The notes below the pieces were generated by a model. The model was given only the letters and a program-made list of their open reading frames with translations. It had not been told where the DNA came from and made no database searches. A stretch of DNA of 47,482 nucleotides, taken from positions 1-47,482 of the forward strand of contig CAWKPB010000010.1 in the NCBI GenBank assembly GCA_963851405.1. Direction: 5' to 3'. Position numbers and translations under genes: made by a program. The stretch comes from JANPBY01 sp963851405. Lineage in GTDB: Bacteria > Actinomycetota > Actinomycetes > DATJPE01. Positions 15,972 to 24,725 of this stretch are shown in pieces (position 1 is the stretch's first letter; every line of letters begins with the position of its first letter).

Positions 15972-17437
15972 GGTCCGCGCACTCGGTTGCTCAAGTCCGC
16001 GCAGCTGAGCAGGTGTTCCTCGACGCCCTACCCGAGGGTGCCCTCATGGAGCGGGCGGCCACCGGCCTGATGGTGGCGTGCGCCCGGCTGCTCAGGGCCC
16101 GGACCGGGCGGGTGTACGGCGCGCACGTCGTGCTCCTCGTGGGCTCGGGCAACAACGGCGGCGACGCCCTGGTCGCGGGCGCCCGGCTCGCCGGCCGCGG
16201 GGTTCGGGTTGAGGCGATCGTGTTGTCCGAGCAGTGCTACGCGCCCGGCTTGCGACGACTGCTCGCCGCAGGCGGCCGCGTGACGACCGACAGCGAGACG
16301 GCGCTCGCCGAAGCCGACTTGATCCTCGACGGCATCGTGGGGATCGGTGGACGTGGGGAGCTGAGACCGGAGGCCGTACGCCTGCTCGAGCAGGTCGGCG
16401 TGACGGCAGCGCTGGTCGCCGTCGACCAGCCGAGCGGTGTCGACGCTGACTCCGGAGAGGTGGCCGGTGTCGCCGTCCGAGCCGATGTCACGGTGACCTT
16501 TGGCACCGTAAAACCGGGTCTGCTCGTCGATCCGGGAGCGGCGTACGCCGGAGAGGTCGAGCTCGTCGACCTCGGCCTAGGCCCGGAGTTGGTTCCAGCC
16601 CAGATTCATGCCGTGGAGGCGGGCGATGTTCGAGCGGGCTGGCCCTGGCCGGGTCGGCGCGACGACAAGTACGCGCGCGGGGCCGTGGGGGTTTTGGCAG
16701 GATCGGCTGGGTTCCCGGGAGCCGCGGTGCTGTGCGTGGCCGGGGCGCTGCGCGCCGGGAGCGGATACGTGCGAGCGGTCGCGGACCGCGCGACCGCACC
16801 CCCCATTCACGCGGCCTGGCCCGAAGCCGTCGTCACCGAGCTGGGCGACGCGGAGTCCCTGGACGACGTGGGCCGCGTCCAAGCATGGGCACTCGGCCCA
16901 GGGCTGGGGACGGATGAACGTGCCCGTCACCTGGTGATCGCCGCGCTCGCCCAAGGGGTGCCGCTCGTGCTCGACGCGGATGCTCTGACCCAGGTGGCGA
17001 CCCACCCCCAGCTGCTCCATGGTCGCGGGGCGGCCGACACCCTGTTGACCCCTCACGCCGGAGAGCTGGCCCGGCTGCTCGGCGTCGAGCGGCACGAGGT
17101 CGAGGCGCGCCGACTCAAGCACGTCCGCGCGGCGGCCGCGGCCTTCGGAGTCACGGTCCTGCTCAAGGGAGCCACCACGTTGATCGCCGTCCCTAGCGGA
17201 GAGGTTCACGTCTGCGCTGTGGGCCCGCCGGAGTCCGCAACGGCCGGCGCCGGCGACGTACTCACCGGCCTCTGCGGAGCCCTCATGGCCGCGGGTCTCC
17301 CGGCGCTGGCCGCGGGGTCTTTGGGAGCGTGGGTGCACGGTGCCGCCGCTCGATCGGCGGCCGGCGGCGGCCCGATCACGGCCAGCGACATCGCGGGTGC
17401 CGTTCCAGGGGTGCTGCGCGGCCTTCAGCGACCCTGA
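15968..17437 (+). CDS. nnr: Bifunctional NAD(P)HX epimerase / ADP-dependent NAD(P)HX dehydratase
   Basis: Repairs hydrated NADH/NADPH. The N-terminal epimerase (YjeF_N) domain, about residues 1-210, has the GSGNNGGDAL motif and AVDQPSGVDADSG. The C-terminal ribokinase-fold dehydratase domain has ARGAVGVLAGSAGFPGAA, ALGPGLGTDE, VLDADALT, LTPHAGELARL, LLKGATT and the catalytic TAGAGDVLTG. 489 residues, the full fused form. It overlaps the acpS stop by 4 nt (GTGA) and precedes alr, the usual actinobacterial order. Confidence 0.95.
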   Translation: MRSAHSVAQVRAAEQVFLDALPEGALMERAATGLMVACARLLRARTGRVYGAHVVLLVGSGNNGGDALVAGARLAGRGVRVEAIVLSEQCYAPGLRRLLAAGGRVTTDSETALAEADLILDGIVGIGGRGELRPEAVRLLEQVGVTAALVAVDQPSGVDADSGEVAGVAVRADVTVTFGTVKPGLLVDPGAAYAGEVELVDLGLGPELVPAQIHAVEAGDVRAGWPWPGRRDDKYARGAVGVLAGSAGFPGAAVLCVAGALRAGSGYVRAVADRATAPPIHAAWPEAVVTELGDAESLDDVGRVQAWALGPGLGTDERARHLVIAALAQGVPLVLDADALTQVATHPQLLHGRGAADTLLTPHAGELARLLGVERHEVEARRLKHVRAAAAAFGVTVLLKGATTLIAVPSGEVHVCAVGPPESATAGAGDVLTGLCGALMAAGLPALAAGSLGAWVHGAAARSAAGGGPITASDIAGAVPGVLRGLQRP

Positions 17438-17491
17438 CGTGGCAGCCAGGGTCGACGAGCGGCCACCAAGGGCGTGGGAGGATCGATCGCG

Positions 17492-18631
17492 ATGACCGTA
17501 CTCCCGCCCCGCGCTGAGGCGCGCGTTGATCTCGCCGCGATTCGCAGCAACGTCGAGACCCTTCGCCGGGCAGCGCCCAGTGCGGCGCTGCTCGCGGTCG
17601 TGAAGGCCGACGCCTACGGCCACGGACTGATCCCCTGTGCCCGAGCCGCCCGCGCGGGTGGGGCCGCTTGGTTGGGTACGGCGCTGGTCGAAGAAGCCCT
17701 GGCGCTGCGCGCGGCCGGAGATGTCCAGCCGATCCTGTCGTGGCTGCTGAATCCCGGCGATCCGTTCGACGACGCCGTCTCAGCGAGCATCGACCTGTCC
17801 GCGAGTGCCCCCTGGGTCGTCGACGCTGCGCGTGCCGCCGCCCTCTCCGTGGGCCAGACGGCGCGGCTCCATCTGAAAGTGGATACCGGGTTGGGGCGCT
17901 CGGGCGCCAGCGTCTTCGGGTGGACCGAGCTTCTCGAGTCCGCAGCCCGGGCTCGCGATGCTGGCTCGGTCGAGATCGTCGGGATCTGGTCACACTTCGC
18001 CCACGCGGACGATCCGACCCACCCGACCATCGACGCGCAGATCCAGGCGTTCGAGCAGGCTCTCTCCGTCGCCGCGGCTCACGGGGTCGAGCCAAGCCTG
18101 CGTCACCTCGCGAACTCGGCCGCCACGTTGGTACGCCCGGATGCCCACTACGACCTGGTACGTCCGGGACTCGCGGTGTACGGGCTGTCGCCCATGCCGC
18201 TGACGCATCCCGCAACCGACGTGGGACTCCGTCCAGCCATGACCTTGCTCGGTCGGGTGTCGTTGGCTAAACGCGTGGCAGCGGGTCAGGGCGTGTCCTA
18301 TCTGCACCGCTACACCACCGATCGCGAGACGACCTTGGCCTTGATACCTCTGGGGTACGCCGACGGCATCCCCAGGGCGGCGACGAACGTCGGCCCGCTG
18401 CTCGTGGCCGGGCGCCGCCGCACGATTGCCGGAACGGTCTGCATGGACCAGTTCATGGTTGACGTCGGTGACGACGAGGTCTTGGCGGGTGACCCGGTCG
18501 TGCTCTTTGGGCCAGGCACCGAGGGGGAGCCAACGGTCGAGGACTGGGCCAAGGCGCTCGACACGATCAACTACGAGGTCGTGACCCGCATCGGACCCCG
18601 CGTGGTGCGGACGTATGCGGGGGAGGGGTGA
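17492..18631 (+). CDS. alr: Alanine racemase
   Basis: PLP enzyme giving D-alanine for peptidoglycan. The PLP lysine is in VVKADAYGHG near the N-terminus, the second-monomer catalytic Tyr region is VSYLHRYTT, and the C-terminal barrel has GTVCMDQFMVDVG. ATG 17492 is chosen because GGGAGG lies about 10 nt upstream; GTG 17474 would start before that site. About 379 residues. The stop overlaps the start of the next gene. Confidence 0.96.
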   Translation: MTVLPPRAEARVDLAAIRSNVETLRRAAPSAALLAVVKADAYGHGLIPCARAARAGGAAWLGTALVEEALALRAAGDVQPILSWLLNPGDPFDDAVSASIDLSASAPWVVDAARAAALSVGQTARLHLKVDTGLGRSGASVFGWTELLESAARARDAGSVEIVGIWSHFAHADDPTHPTIDAQIQAFEQALSVAAAHGVEPSLRHLANSAATLVRPDAHYDLVRPGLAVYGLSPMPLTHPATDVGLRPAMTLLGRVSLAKRVAAGQGVSYLHRYTTDRETTLALIPLGYADGIPRAATNVGPLLVAGRRRTIAGTVCMDQFMVDVGDDEVLAGDPVVLFGPGTEGEPTVEDWAKALDTINYEVVTRIGPRVVRTYAGEG

Positions 18632-19692
18632 GCGGCCGCGCCGGCGCCGCTGGGCTAGGACTGGGCATGTTGGCCGTTGGCGCCGCGGCCGGCTGGGTAG
18701 GTGAGCGAGCGCTGGTTCGCGGGACCTTGGGGCGTGAGGGGCCGGCACAGGCGTACGGAAGCATGCGTTCAGCGCCTCGGTCGCTCGCTCTTGAGGATGG
18801 GGTTGAGCTGTACGTCGAGATCGACGAGCCCCGCCCGGCCACGCCCTACCCGGGGCTGACCATGATCTTTGTGCACGGGTATGCCCTGAACCTGGACTGC
18901 TGGCACTTTCAGCGCAAGGCGTTCGGCGGACTCGTTCGCAGTGTCTGGTACGACCAGCGTGCGCACGGGCGATCGGGGCGCGGCGAGCAGGAGTCGCAGT
19001 CGATCGATCAGTGCGGCACGGATCTGGCCGAGGTCATCGAAGCCGTGGCCCCCGATGGCCCCGTGGTCCTGGTCGGGCACTCGATGGGTGGCATGACCAT
19101 GCTCGCTTTGGCCGACCAGCGTCCGGACCTGTTCGACGACCGCGTGGTCGGGGTCGCTTTGCTGAACACTTCCTCGCGCGGGCTCGACCGCGTGCCGCTG
19201 GGCCTGCCGCTGCGCGCCGGAGGTGTGGTGCTCAAGGCTGCGCCGGCGCTCGTGTCAGCGTTGGCTCAGCGGCCCGGGCTGGTCGATCGGGGCCGACGGG
19301 CCGGCAGCGACCTGGCGTCGCTGTTCACGCGCTACTACTCCTTCGCGACTCCCGTGCCGCCCGGGTTGGTGGACTTCACCAGCTCGATGTTGGGCGCGAC
19401 GCCGCTCAGCGTGATCTCCGACTTCCTCCCCGACTTCGACACCTATGACAAGCACGACGCGGCCCCAGTTCTGCAGGCCTGCGAAACGCTGATCCTGGGC
19501 TCGGAGCAAGATCTGATGACCCCGGTCACGCATACCCACGCGTTGGCCCACCAGATCCCTGGCGCACACGTCACGATCCTGGACCCCGCGGGGCACCTGG
19601 CGATGCTTGAGCACCCGGACCGGGTGAACACCGAGCTGCGGCGGTTCGTGGACGGTTCGTGGGGGCTGGCGCGCCAGCGCGGCCTCCGGTGA
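18628..19692 (+). CDS. Alpha/beta-fold hydrolase with N-terminal membrane segment
   Basis: 354 residues. An N-terminal hydrophobic stretch (GLGLGMLAVGAAAGWVG) may anchor it in the membrane or act as a signal. The hydrolase core has FVHGYALN (oxyanion loop), the nucleophile elbow GHSMGG, an acid region LILGSEQDLMTP and the catalytic His in DPAGHLAMLE. The substrate is unknown. It overlaps alr by 4 nt and tsaE by 4 nt; a hydrolase in this place between alr and tsaE is common in actinobacteria. Confidence 0.88.
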   Translation: MSGRAGAAGLGLGMLAVGAAAGWVGERALVRGTLGREGPAQAYGSMRSAPRSLALEDGVELYVEIDEPRPATPYPGLTMIFVHGYALNLDCWHFQRKAFGGLVRSVWYDQRAHGRSGRGEQESQSIDQCGTDLAEVIEAVAPDGPVVLVGHSMGGMTMLALADQRPDLFDDRVVGVALLNTSSRGLDRVPLGLPLRAGGVVLKAAPALVSALAQRPGLVDRGRRAGSDLASLFTRYYSFATPVPPGLVDFTSSMLGATPLSVISDFLPDFDTYDKHDAAPVLQACETLILGSEQDLMTPVTHTHALAHQIPGAHVTILDPAGHLAMLEHPDRVNTELRRFVDGSWGLARQRGLR

Positions 19693-20186
19693 AGGCACCC
19701 ATGGTCGGTCCCGTCTCGCTGACCTCCGCGGCCGCCATGAAGGAGATCGGGGCCTTGCTTGCGTCGGTGCTTCGGCGGGGCGACCTCGTGCTCCTGTCCG
19801 GACCGCTCGGCGCCGGCAAGACCACTCTGACCCAGGGGATCGCAGCCGGCATGGCCGTACACGGGGACGTCACGTCGCCGACCTTCGTGATCGCGCGGGT
19901 GCACCGCTCGGCCGTCGGGGGGCCGGACCTGGTGCACGTGGACGCCTACCGCCTCGCCTCGCTGGCCGAGGTGGACGACCTTGATCTGGATGCTTCCCTG
20001 TCCGAGTCGGTGACCGTGGTCGAATGGGGTGAGGGGAAGGCCGAGGCCCTGAGCGACGACCGGTTGGTCGTGGAGATCACGCGTTCACACGGCGCCGACG
20101 AGGACACCCGGACTGTGACGGTGACGGGGGTTGGGCTGCGGTGGTCGGACGGGGCATGGGCTCGAGTGGTCTCGGCCGGGCCGTAG
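19689..20186 (+). CDS. tsaE: tRNA t6A-modification ATPase TsaE
   Basis: ATPase that drives the TsaB-TsaD complex in making threonylcarbamoyladenosine-37 of tRNA. Walker A GPLGAGKTTLTQG is followed by VTSPTFVIA and VHVDAYRL and the Walker-B-like SVTVVEWGE. GTG 19689 overlaps the previous stop; ATG 19701 is possible. 165 residues with the first start. Confidence 0.93.
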   Translation: MKAPMVGPVSLTSAAAMKEIGALLASVLRRGDLVLLSGPLGAGKTTLTQGIAAGMAVHGDVTSPTFVIARVHRSAVGGPDLVHVDAYRLASLAEVDDLDLDASLSESVTVVEWGEGKAEALSDDRLVVEITRSHGADEDTRTVTVTGVGLRWSDGAWARVVSAGP

Positions 20187-20189
20187 CCT
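20184..20189 (+). promoter_or_regulatory. -10 box of a possible leaderless tsaB promoter
   Basis: TAGCCT overlaps the tsaE stop codon and is followed by 6 nt and the tsaB GTG at 20196, so tsaB and the genes after it may also be expressed independently of tsaE. Confidence 0.4.
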
Positions 20190-20195
20190 GACGAG

Positions 20196-20870
20196 GTGCT
20201 TGTCCTCGCCCTGGATTCCTCGACCGCTGCGATTACCGTGGCGTTGCATGACGGAACCTCGCTCCTCGTTGAGGTGAACGAACTCGGGGCGAGGGCTCAC
20301 GCCGAACGTCTCACGCCCTTGATCGAGCAGGCGCTCGCCGGTGTCGGGGCAACACCCCGTGCCGTGACCGACGTCGTCGTGGGTGTTGGCCCTGGCCCAT
20401 TCACGTCCTTGCGGGTCGGGCTCGTGACCGCGCATGCCTTCGCCCTGCCGGGAGGGATCCCGGTCCATGGGGTCTGTTCGCTGGACGCCCTCGCTCGCCG
20501 GGCGGTGATCGATGGCGGCTGGCGGACCGAGGCGGGGCCTGGGTTCCTCGTGGCCACGGACGCACGCCGGCGGGAGGTCTACTGGGCGACGTACGACACT
20601 GAGGGCCGCCGAACTGCCGGCCCGGGGGTGGACCGACCCGACGTCGTCCGCGGCGCTTACCCCGACCTTCCCGTGGTGGGGGAGGGCGCCGTGCTGTACC
20701 CCGAGATCCTGGGTCCCGGACACCTGCCGGTCCACCCGAGGGCCGCGGACCTGGCTGAGATCGCGATCATCTCGCTGGCCTCGGGGGCCCCCAAGCTGGC
20801 GCCCGTACCGCTCTATCTCCGTCGGCCGGATGCCGACCAGCCCGGGCATCGAAAATCGGTGCTCACGTGA
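20196..20870 (+). CDS. tsaB: tRNA t6A-modification protein TsaB
   Basis: 224-residue ASKHA-fold partner of TsaD. N-terminal LVLALDSSTAAITVAL, HAERLTPLI and the conserved VGVGPGPFTSLRVGL are all present. It overlaps rimI by 4 nt. Neighbours tsaE, rimI and tsaD form one functional set. Confidence 0.94.
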   Translation: MLVLALDSSTAAITVALHDGTSLLVEVNELGARAHAERLTPLIEQALAGVGATPRAVTDVVVGVGPGPFTSLRVGLVTAHAFALPGGIPVHGVCSLDALARRAVIDGGWRTEAGPGFLVATDARRREVYWATYDTEGRRTAGPGVDRPDVVRGAYPDLPVVGEGAVLYPEILGPGHLPVHPRAADLAEIAIISLASGAPKLAPVPLYLRRPDADQPGHRKSVLT

Positions 20871-21316
20871 CGACGGCCACGCTGCGCCCGATGCGCTGGT
20901 GGGACATCGACGCGGTTCTCGACCTGGAGCGCGAGCTGTTTGCCGACCCGTGGACCGGCCCCGGCTTTTGGTCCGAGCTCGCGGGAGTCCCAGCGACGCG
21001 GACCTATCTGGTGGCGGCGGATGGCGATCGCCTTGTGGGCTACGTGGGGCTCTTCGCGTCCGGGGACGCCGCGGACATCCAGACCCTGGCGGTTCGCACC
21101 GACCAGCAGAGGCGGGGCCTAGGCGGGCAACTGCTCGAAGCCGCACTTGGCGCGGCTGCGGACCGGGGTGCCTTCTCTGTGCTGCTCGAGGTTCGGGCCG
21201 ACAACGACGCAGCTCTTCGGCTCTACGAGGCAGCAGGCTTCGAGCGACTGTCGCTGCGGCGCGGGTACTACGGCTCCGGCATCGATGCCGTCGTGATGCG
21301 GAAGCGGCTGACGTGA
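20867..21316 (+). CDS. rimI: Ribosomal-protein-S18-alanine N-acetyltransferase (GNAT)
   Basis: 149-residue GNAT acetyltransferase. The acetyl-CoA loop is QRRGLGGQLLEAAL (R/Q-x-x-G-x-G/A), and the C-terminal strand has NDAALRLYEAAGFERLSLRRGYY. The location between tsaB and tsaD is diagnostic of RimI in actinobacteria. GTG start overlapping tsaB; its stop overlaps the tsaD GTG. Confidence 0.93.
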   Translation: MTTATLRPMRWWDIDAVLDLERELFADPWTGPGFWSELAGVPATRTYLVAADGDRLVGYVGLFASGDAADIQTLAVRTDQQRRGLGGQLLEAALGAAADRGAFSVLLEVRADNDAALRLYEAAGFERLSLRRGYYGSGIDAVVMRKRLT

Positions 21317-22365
21317 CGGCGACCAACGAACCGGTGGTGCTTGGCATCGAGACGTCCTGCGACGAGACCGGGGTCGGAATCGTTCGGGGCACGACGCTTC
21401 TGGCCGACGCCGTGGCGAGCAGCGTCGAGGAGCACGCCCGCTTCGGTGGTGTCGTGCCCGAAGTGGCCGCTCGGGCGCACCTCGAGGCCCTGGCCCCGAC
21501 CATTGAGCGGGCTTGTGCTGATGCGGGTCTGAGCTTGGCCGACGTGGACGCGGTGGCCGTCACAGCCGGGCCCGGGCTCGCGGGGGCGCTGCTCGTGGGT
21601 GACGCGGGAGCCAAGGCGCTCGCGTTGGCCCTGGACCGCCCGTTGTACGGGGTCAACCACCTGGCCGCCCACGTGGCCGTCGACCAGCTCGAACACGGGC
21701 CGCTTCCCCAACCGTGTCTTGCCCTGCTGGTCTCGGGCGGGCATTCCTCGCTGCTGCTGGTCGAGGACCTGGCCAGCCGGTTCGAGCCCTTGGGACGCAC
21801 CCTGGACGATGCCGCCGGGGAGGCGTTCGACAAGGTCGCCCGAGTGCTGGGGCTTCCGTTCCCCGGCGGGCCTCCGATCGACCGGGCGGCTCGCGAGGGT
21901 GATGCGACGGCGATGGCGTTTCCGCGTGGCCTGACCGGGCCTGGGGACCAGGCGGAGCATGCGTTCGACTTCAGTTTCAGCGGACTCAAGACCGCGGTTG
22001 CGCGGTGGGTGGAGTCAGCCCAGCGCGACGGGCGCTCGGTGCCGGTTGCGGACGTCGCAGCCTCGTTTCAGGAGGCTGTGGTCGATGTCTTGGTCGCCAA
22101 GACGGTCGCGGCGGCGAAGACGTACGGCGTTGAGCATGTGGTGCTCGGCGGAGGTGTGGCCGCGAACTCACGGCTGCGGGCCGTGGCTGAGCAACGGTGT
22201 GCGGACGCCAGGCTGCGACTTCGAGTCCCACGCCCGGCGTTGTGTACCGACAACGGGGCGATGGTCGCTGCCCTGGGCTCTGAGCTCGCGGGGCGCGGCA
22301 TCGCGCCGAGCGCGCTGGATCACCGAACCGACTCCTCCTTACCGGTGACCAGCACCACCGTCTAG
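21313..22365 (+). CDS. tsaD: tRNA N6-adenosine threonylcarbamoyltransferase TsaD
   Basis: Catalytic subunit of t6A37 synthesis. GTG 21313 gives VVLGIETSCDETGVGIV, then VPEVAARAHLEAL, metal ligands in HLAAHVAV, LLVSGGHSSLLLV, GEAFDKVARVLGLP, FDFSFSGLKTAV, GGGVAANSRLR and the C-terminal CTDNGAMVA. 350 residues. Last gene of the t6A cluster, followed by the groESL control region. Confidence 0.96.
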   Translation: MTATNEPVVLGIETSCDETGVGIVRGTTLLADAVASSVEEHARFGGVVPEVAARAHLEALAPTIERACADAGLSLADVDAVAVTAGPGLAGALLVGDAGAKALALALDRPLYGVNHLAAHVAVDQLEHGPLPQPCLALLVSGGHSSLLLVEDLASRFEPLGRTLDDAAGEAFDKVARVLGLPFPGGPPIDRAAREGDATAMAFPRGLTGPGDQAEHAFDFSFSGLKTAVARWVESAQRDGRSVPVADVAASFQEAVVDVLVAKTVAAAKTYGVEHVVLGGGVAANSRLRAVAEQRCADARLRLRVPRPALCTDNGAMVAALGSELAGRGIAPSALDHRTDSSLPVTSTTV

Positions 22366-22386
22366 CGCGCTCAGCAGGTGCTGGCG

Positions 22387-22413
22387 TTGGCACTCGAGTT
22401 GACGGAGTGCTAA
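22387..22413 (+). promoter_or_regulatory. CIRCE operator 1 (HrcA) of groESL
   Basis: TTGGCACTC, 9 nt, GAGTGCTAA. The consensus is TTAGCACTC-N9-GAGTGCTAA, so it has a single mismatch. The promoter -35 box lies in its spacer, so bound HrcA would block RNA polymerase. Confidence 0.93.
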
Positions 22414-22428
22414 CGCGCTGGCTACCTT
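22399..22428 (+). promoter_or_regulatory. groESL promoter
   Basis: -35 TTGACG (22399-22404), 18-bp spacer, -10 TACCTT (22423-22428). It is overlapped by CIRCE 1 and followed at once by CIRCE 2. Confidence 0.75.
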
Positions 22429-22432
22429 TGCG

Positions 22433-22459
22433 TTGGCACTCTCCCCTGGGAAGTGCCAA
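22433..22459 (+). promoter_or_regulatory. CIRCE operator 2 (HrcA) of groESL
   Basis: TTGGCACTC, 9 nt, AAGTGCCAA. The right arm has one mismatch against the left. It lies at the expected transcription start, 46 bp downstream of CIRCE 1. Confidence 0.88.
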
Positions 22460-22563
22460 CAGCTCGGAGGGTGTCTGACCCCGCGACGGCGGGCGCCTGA
22501 CGAGTTGGCACCACCCGCACCATGTCCACCATCAAACTCAATCTCATCGGAGGGCAGACCACC

Positions 22564-22857
22564 GTGTCGGTCTCCATCAAGCCGCTCGAGGACCGCGTCC
22601 TCGTCAAGCCGCTCGACGCCGAACAGACCACGGCGTCCGGACTTGTTATCCCGGACACCGCCAAGGAGAAGCCGCAGGAGGGCGAGGTACTCGCCGTCGG
22701 ACCCGGTCGCTTCGAGGAGGGCCAGCGCCTGCCGCTGGACGTGAGCGTCGGCGACAAGGTCGTTTACAGCAAGTACGGCGGTACCGAGGTCAAGTACGAC
22801 GGCGAGGAGTACCTCATCCTTTCCGCTCGTGACCTGCTGGCCGTCGTCGTCAGCTAG
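22564..22857 (+). CDS. groES: Co-chaperonin GroES
   Basis: 10-kDa lid of the GroEL cage. GTG 22564 gives the usual actinobacterial start VSVSIKPLEDRVLVKPL and lies 8 nt after GGAGGG. An in-frame ATG at 22522 would add 14 residues but has no better site. The mobile loop (EQTTASGLVIPDTAKEKPQ) and the YSKYGGTEVKYDGEEYLIL C-terminal half are intact. 97 residues. Confidence 0.97.
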   Translation: MSVSIKPLEDRVLVKPLDAEQTTASGLVIPDTAKEKPQEGEVLAVGPGRFEEGQRLPLDVSVGDKVVYSKYGGTEVKYDGEEYLILSARDLLAVVVS

Positions 22858-22914
22858 ACCAGTTCTCGCTGACCAGACGTTCGACTGATTGCACGATCCG
22901 TTTCACCTCAGCCT

Positions 22915-22960
22915 CCGCCCCGGCGACCCCACCCCTTTCACAGGCCGGGTCCCGGGGCGG
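22915..22960 (+). promoter_or_regulatory. Strong hairpin between groES and groEL
   Basis: CCGCCCCGG (22915-22923) pairs with CCGGGGCGG (22952-22960) and, after a single-C bulge, GACCC (22925-22929) pairs with GGGTC (22947-22951). This is a 14-bp stem with a 17-nt loop and no T tract. It may attenuate or stabilise the message between the two genes and so set the GroES:GroEL ratio. Confidence 0.6.
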
Positions 22961-22990
22961 TAGGCGTCAGAAAGGAAACCAAGGAACCCC

Positions 22991-24622
22991 ATGGCCAAGA
23001 TCTTGCAGTTCGACGAGGAAGCCCGGCGCAGTCTCGAGCGCGGTGTCAACGCTCTCGCTGACACCGTCAAGGTGACCATCGGCCCCAAGGGCCGCAACGT
23101 CGTCATCGACAAGAAGTTCGGCGCTCCGACCATCACCAACGACGGGGTGACCATCGCTCGGGAGATCGAGCTCGATGACCCCACCGAGAACCTCGGCGCC
23201 CAGCTGGCCAAGGAGGTCGCCACCAAGACCAACGATGTGGCTGGCGATGGCACCACCACCGCGACCGTTCTCGCTCAGGCCATGGTGCGCGAGGGTCTGC
23301 GCAATGTGGCCGCCGGTGCCGCGCCCATGGATCTCAAGCAGGGCATCAACGCCGCCGTTGCTGCGATCAACGCGGAGCTGCTTCGTTCAGCCCGCGAGAT
23401 CGACGGCAAGGATGACATCGCGAAGGTTGCGGCGATCTCGGCCCAAAGCCAGGAGATCGGCGACGACATCGCGGAGGCGTTCGACAAGGTCGGCAAGGAC
23501 GGTGTGATCACCGTCGAGGAGTCCAATACCGCCGGGACCGAGCTCGACTTCACCGAGGGGCTGCAGTTCGACAAGGGCTACCTCAGCCCCTACTTCGTCA
23601 CCGACTCCGAGCGCATGGAGGCCGTCCTCGACGACGCTCTGGTGCTGCTCCACCAGGGCAAGATCAGCGCGGTCTCCGATCTCCTCCCGCTGCTGGAGAA
23701 GGTTTCGCAGGCGGCCAAGCCGCTGCTGATCGTTGCCGAAGACGTGGACGGCGAGGCGCTGTCCACCTTGGTGGTCAACAAGATCCGTGGTTTGTTCACC
23801 TCCGTCGCTGTCAAGGCGCCCGGATTCGGTGACCGACGCAAGGCCATGCTCGAAGACATGGCCGTGCTTACCGGTGCTCAGGTAGTGGCCCCCGAGGTTG
23901 GCCTCAAGCTCGATCAGGTTGGACTCGAAGTGCTGGGCACGGCCCGTCGGATCGTGGTCACGAAGGATGACACGACCGTCGTCGATGGTGGCGGTACGTC
24001 TGAGGCAGTCGTCGAACGGATCGCCCAGCTCCGCGCCGAGATTGAGCGCACCGACTCCGACTGGGATCGCGAAAAGCTGCAGGAGCGGCTGGCGAAACTG
24101 GCGGGCGGCGTCTGCGTCATCAAGGTCGGGGCCCACACCGAGGTCGAGCTCAAGGAGAAGAAGCACCGCATCGAAGATGCAGTGTCGGCGACTCGCGCCG
24201 CGATCGAGGAGGGCATCATCGCCGGTGGCGGTGCCGCCCTCGTCCATGCCGCTTCGGTGCTCGACGGGCAACTCGGCCTCGAGGGTGACCAGGCCACGGG
24301 CGTGGACATCGTTCGCCGTTCGGTCGACGAGCCGCTTCGGTGGATCGCGGAGAACGCTGGCCTCGAAGGCTATGTGGTCGTCGCGAAGGTTCGGGCCCTC
24401 GAAAGTGGGCACGGGCTCAACGCGGCCAACGGCGTGTATGGCGATCTGATCGCCGATGGCGTGGTCGACCCGGTCAAGGTCACCCGCTCAGCGTTGGAGA
24501 ACGCGGCGTCGATCGCTGGCATGCTCCTGACGACCGAGACGATCGTCGTGGAGAAGAAGGAGAATGACCCCGAAGACAGCGGCCACGGGCACTCGCACGG
24601 CCCCGGTGGCCACAGCCACTAG
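22991..24622 (+). CDS. groEL: Chaperonin GroEL, His-rich C-terminus (GroEL1 type)
   Basis: 543-residue 60-kDa chaperonin subunit. The ATP-binding elements TIGPKGRNVVID and NDVAGDGTTTATVLAQ, an apical domain (SPYFVTDSE), and GGGTSEAVVERI and GIIAGGGAALVHA are present. The tail is not the usual Gly-Gly-Met repeat but GHGHSHGPGGHSH, the histidine-rich form seen in mycobacterial GroEL1, which also sits beside groES. A separate GroEL2-type gene would be expected elsewhere in the genome. The ribosome-binding site AAAGGAAACCAAGGA precedes ATG 22991. Confidence 0.98.
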   Translation: MAKILQFDEEARRSLERGVNALADTVKVTIGPKGRNVVIDKKFGAPTITNDGVTIAREIELDDPTENLGAQLAKEVATKTNDVAGDGTTTATVLAQAMVREGLRNVAAGAAPMDLKQGINAAVAAINAELLRSAREIDGKDDIAKVAAISAQSQEIGDDIAEAFDKVGKDGVITVEESNTAGTELDFTEGLQFDKGYLSPYFVTDSERMEAVLDDALVLLHQGKISAVSDLLPLLEKVSQAAKPLLIVAEDVDGEALSTLVVNKIRGLFTSVAVKAPGFGDRRKAMLEDMAVLTGAQVVAPEVGLKLDQVGLEVLGTARRIVVTKDDTTVVDGGGTSEAVVERIAQLRAEIERTDSDWDREKLQERLAKLAGGVCVIKVGAHTEVELKEKKHRIEDAVSATRAAIEEGIIAGGGAALVHAASVLDGQLGLEGDQATGVDIVRRSVDEPLRWIAENAGLEGYVVVAKVRALESGHGLNAANGVYGDLIADGVVDPVKVTRSALENAASIAGMLLTTETIVVEKKENDPEDSGHGHSHGPGGHSH

Positions 24623-24655
24623 CTCCTCGTAAGGAACACGAGTTCTTCGCTAGAA

Positions 24656-24699
24656 ACGGAAGGGCCCTTCGGACCGTGAGGTCCGAAGGGCCCTTCCGT
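24656..24699. terminator. Bidirectional terminator between groEL and whiB
   Basis: Perfect 20-bp inverted repeat (24656-24675 with 24680-24699; core AAGGGCCCTTCGGACC) with a 4-nt GTGA loop, between the convergent groEL and whiB genes. It is the longest perfect hairpin I found in the window. Confidence 0.88.
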
Positions 24700-24725
24700 C
24701 CTTGGAGGGGGGTGGTGCGCGTCGG

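Noticed and set aside
20085..21989. 634-codon minus-strand open frame across the t6A cluster
   Set aside because: Shadow of tsaB, rimI and tsaD, low-complexity and without motifs.
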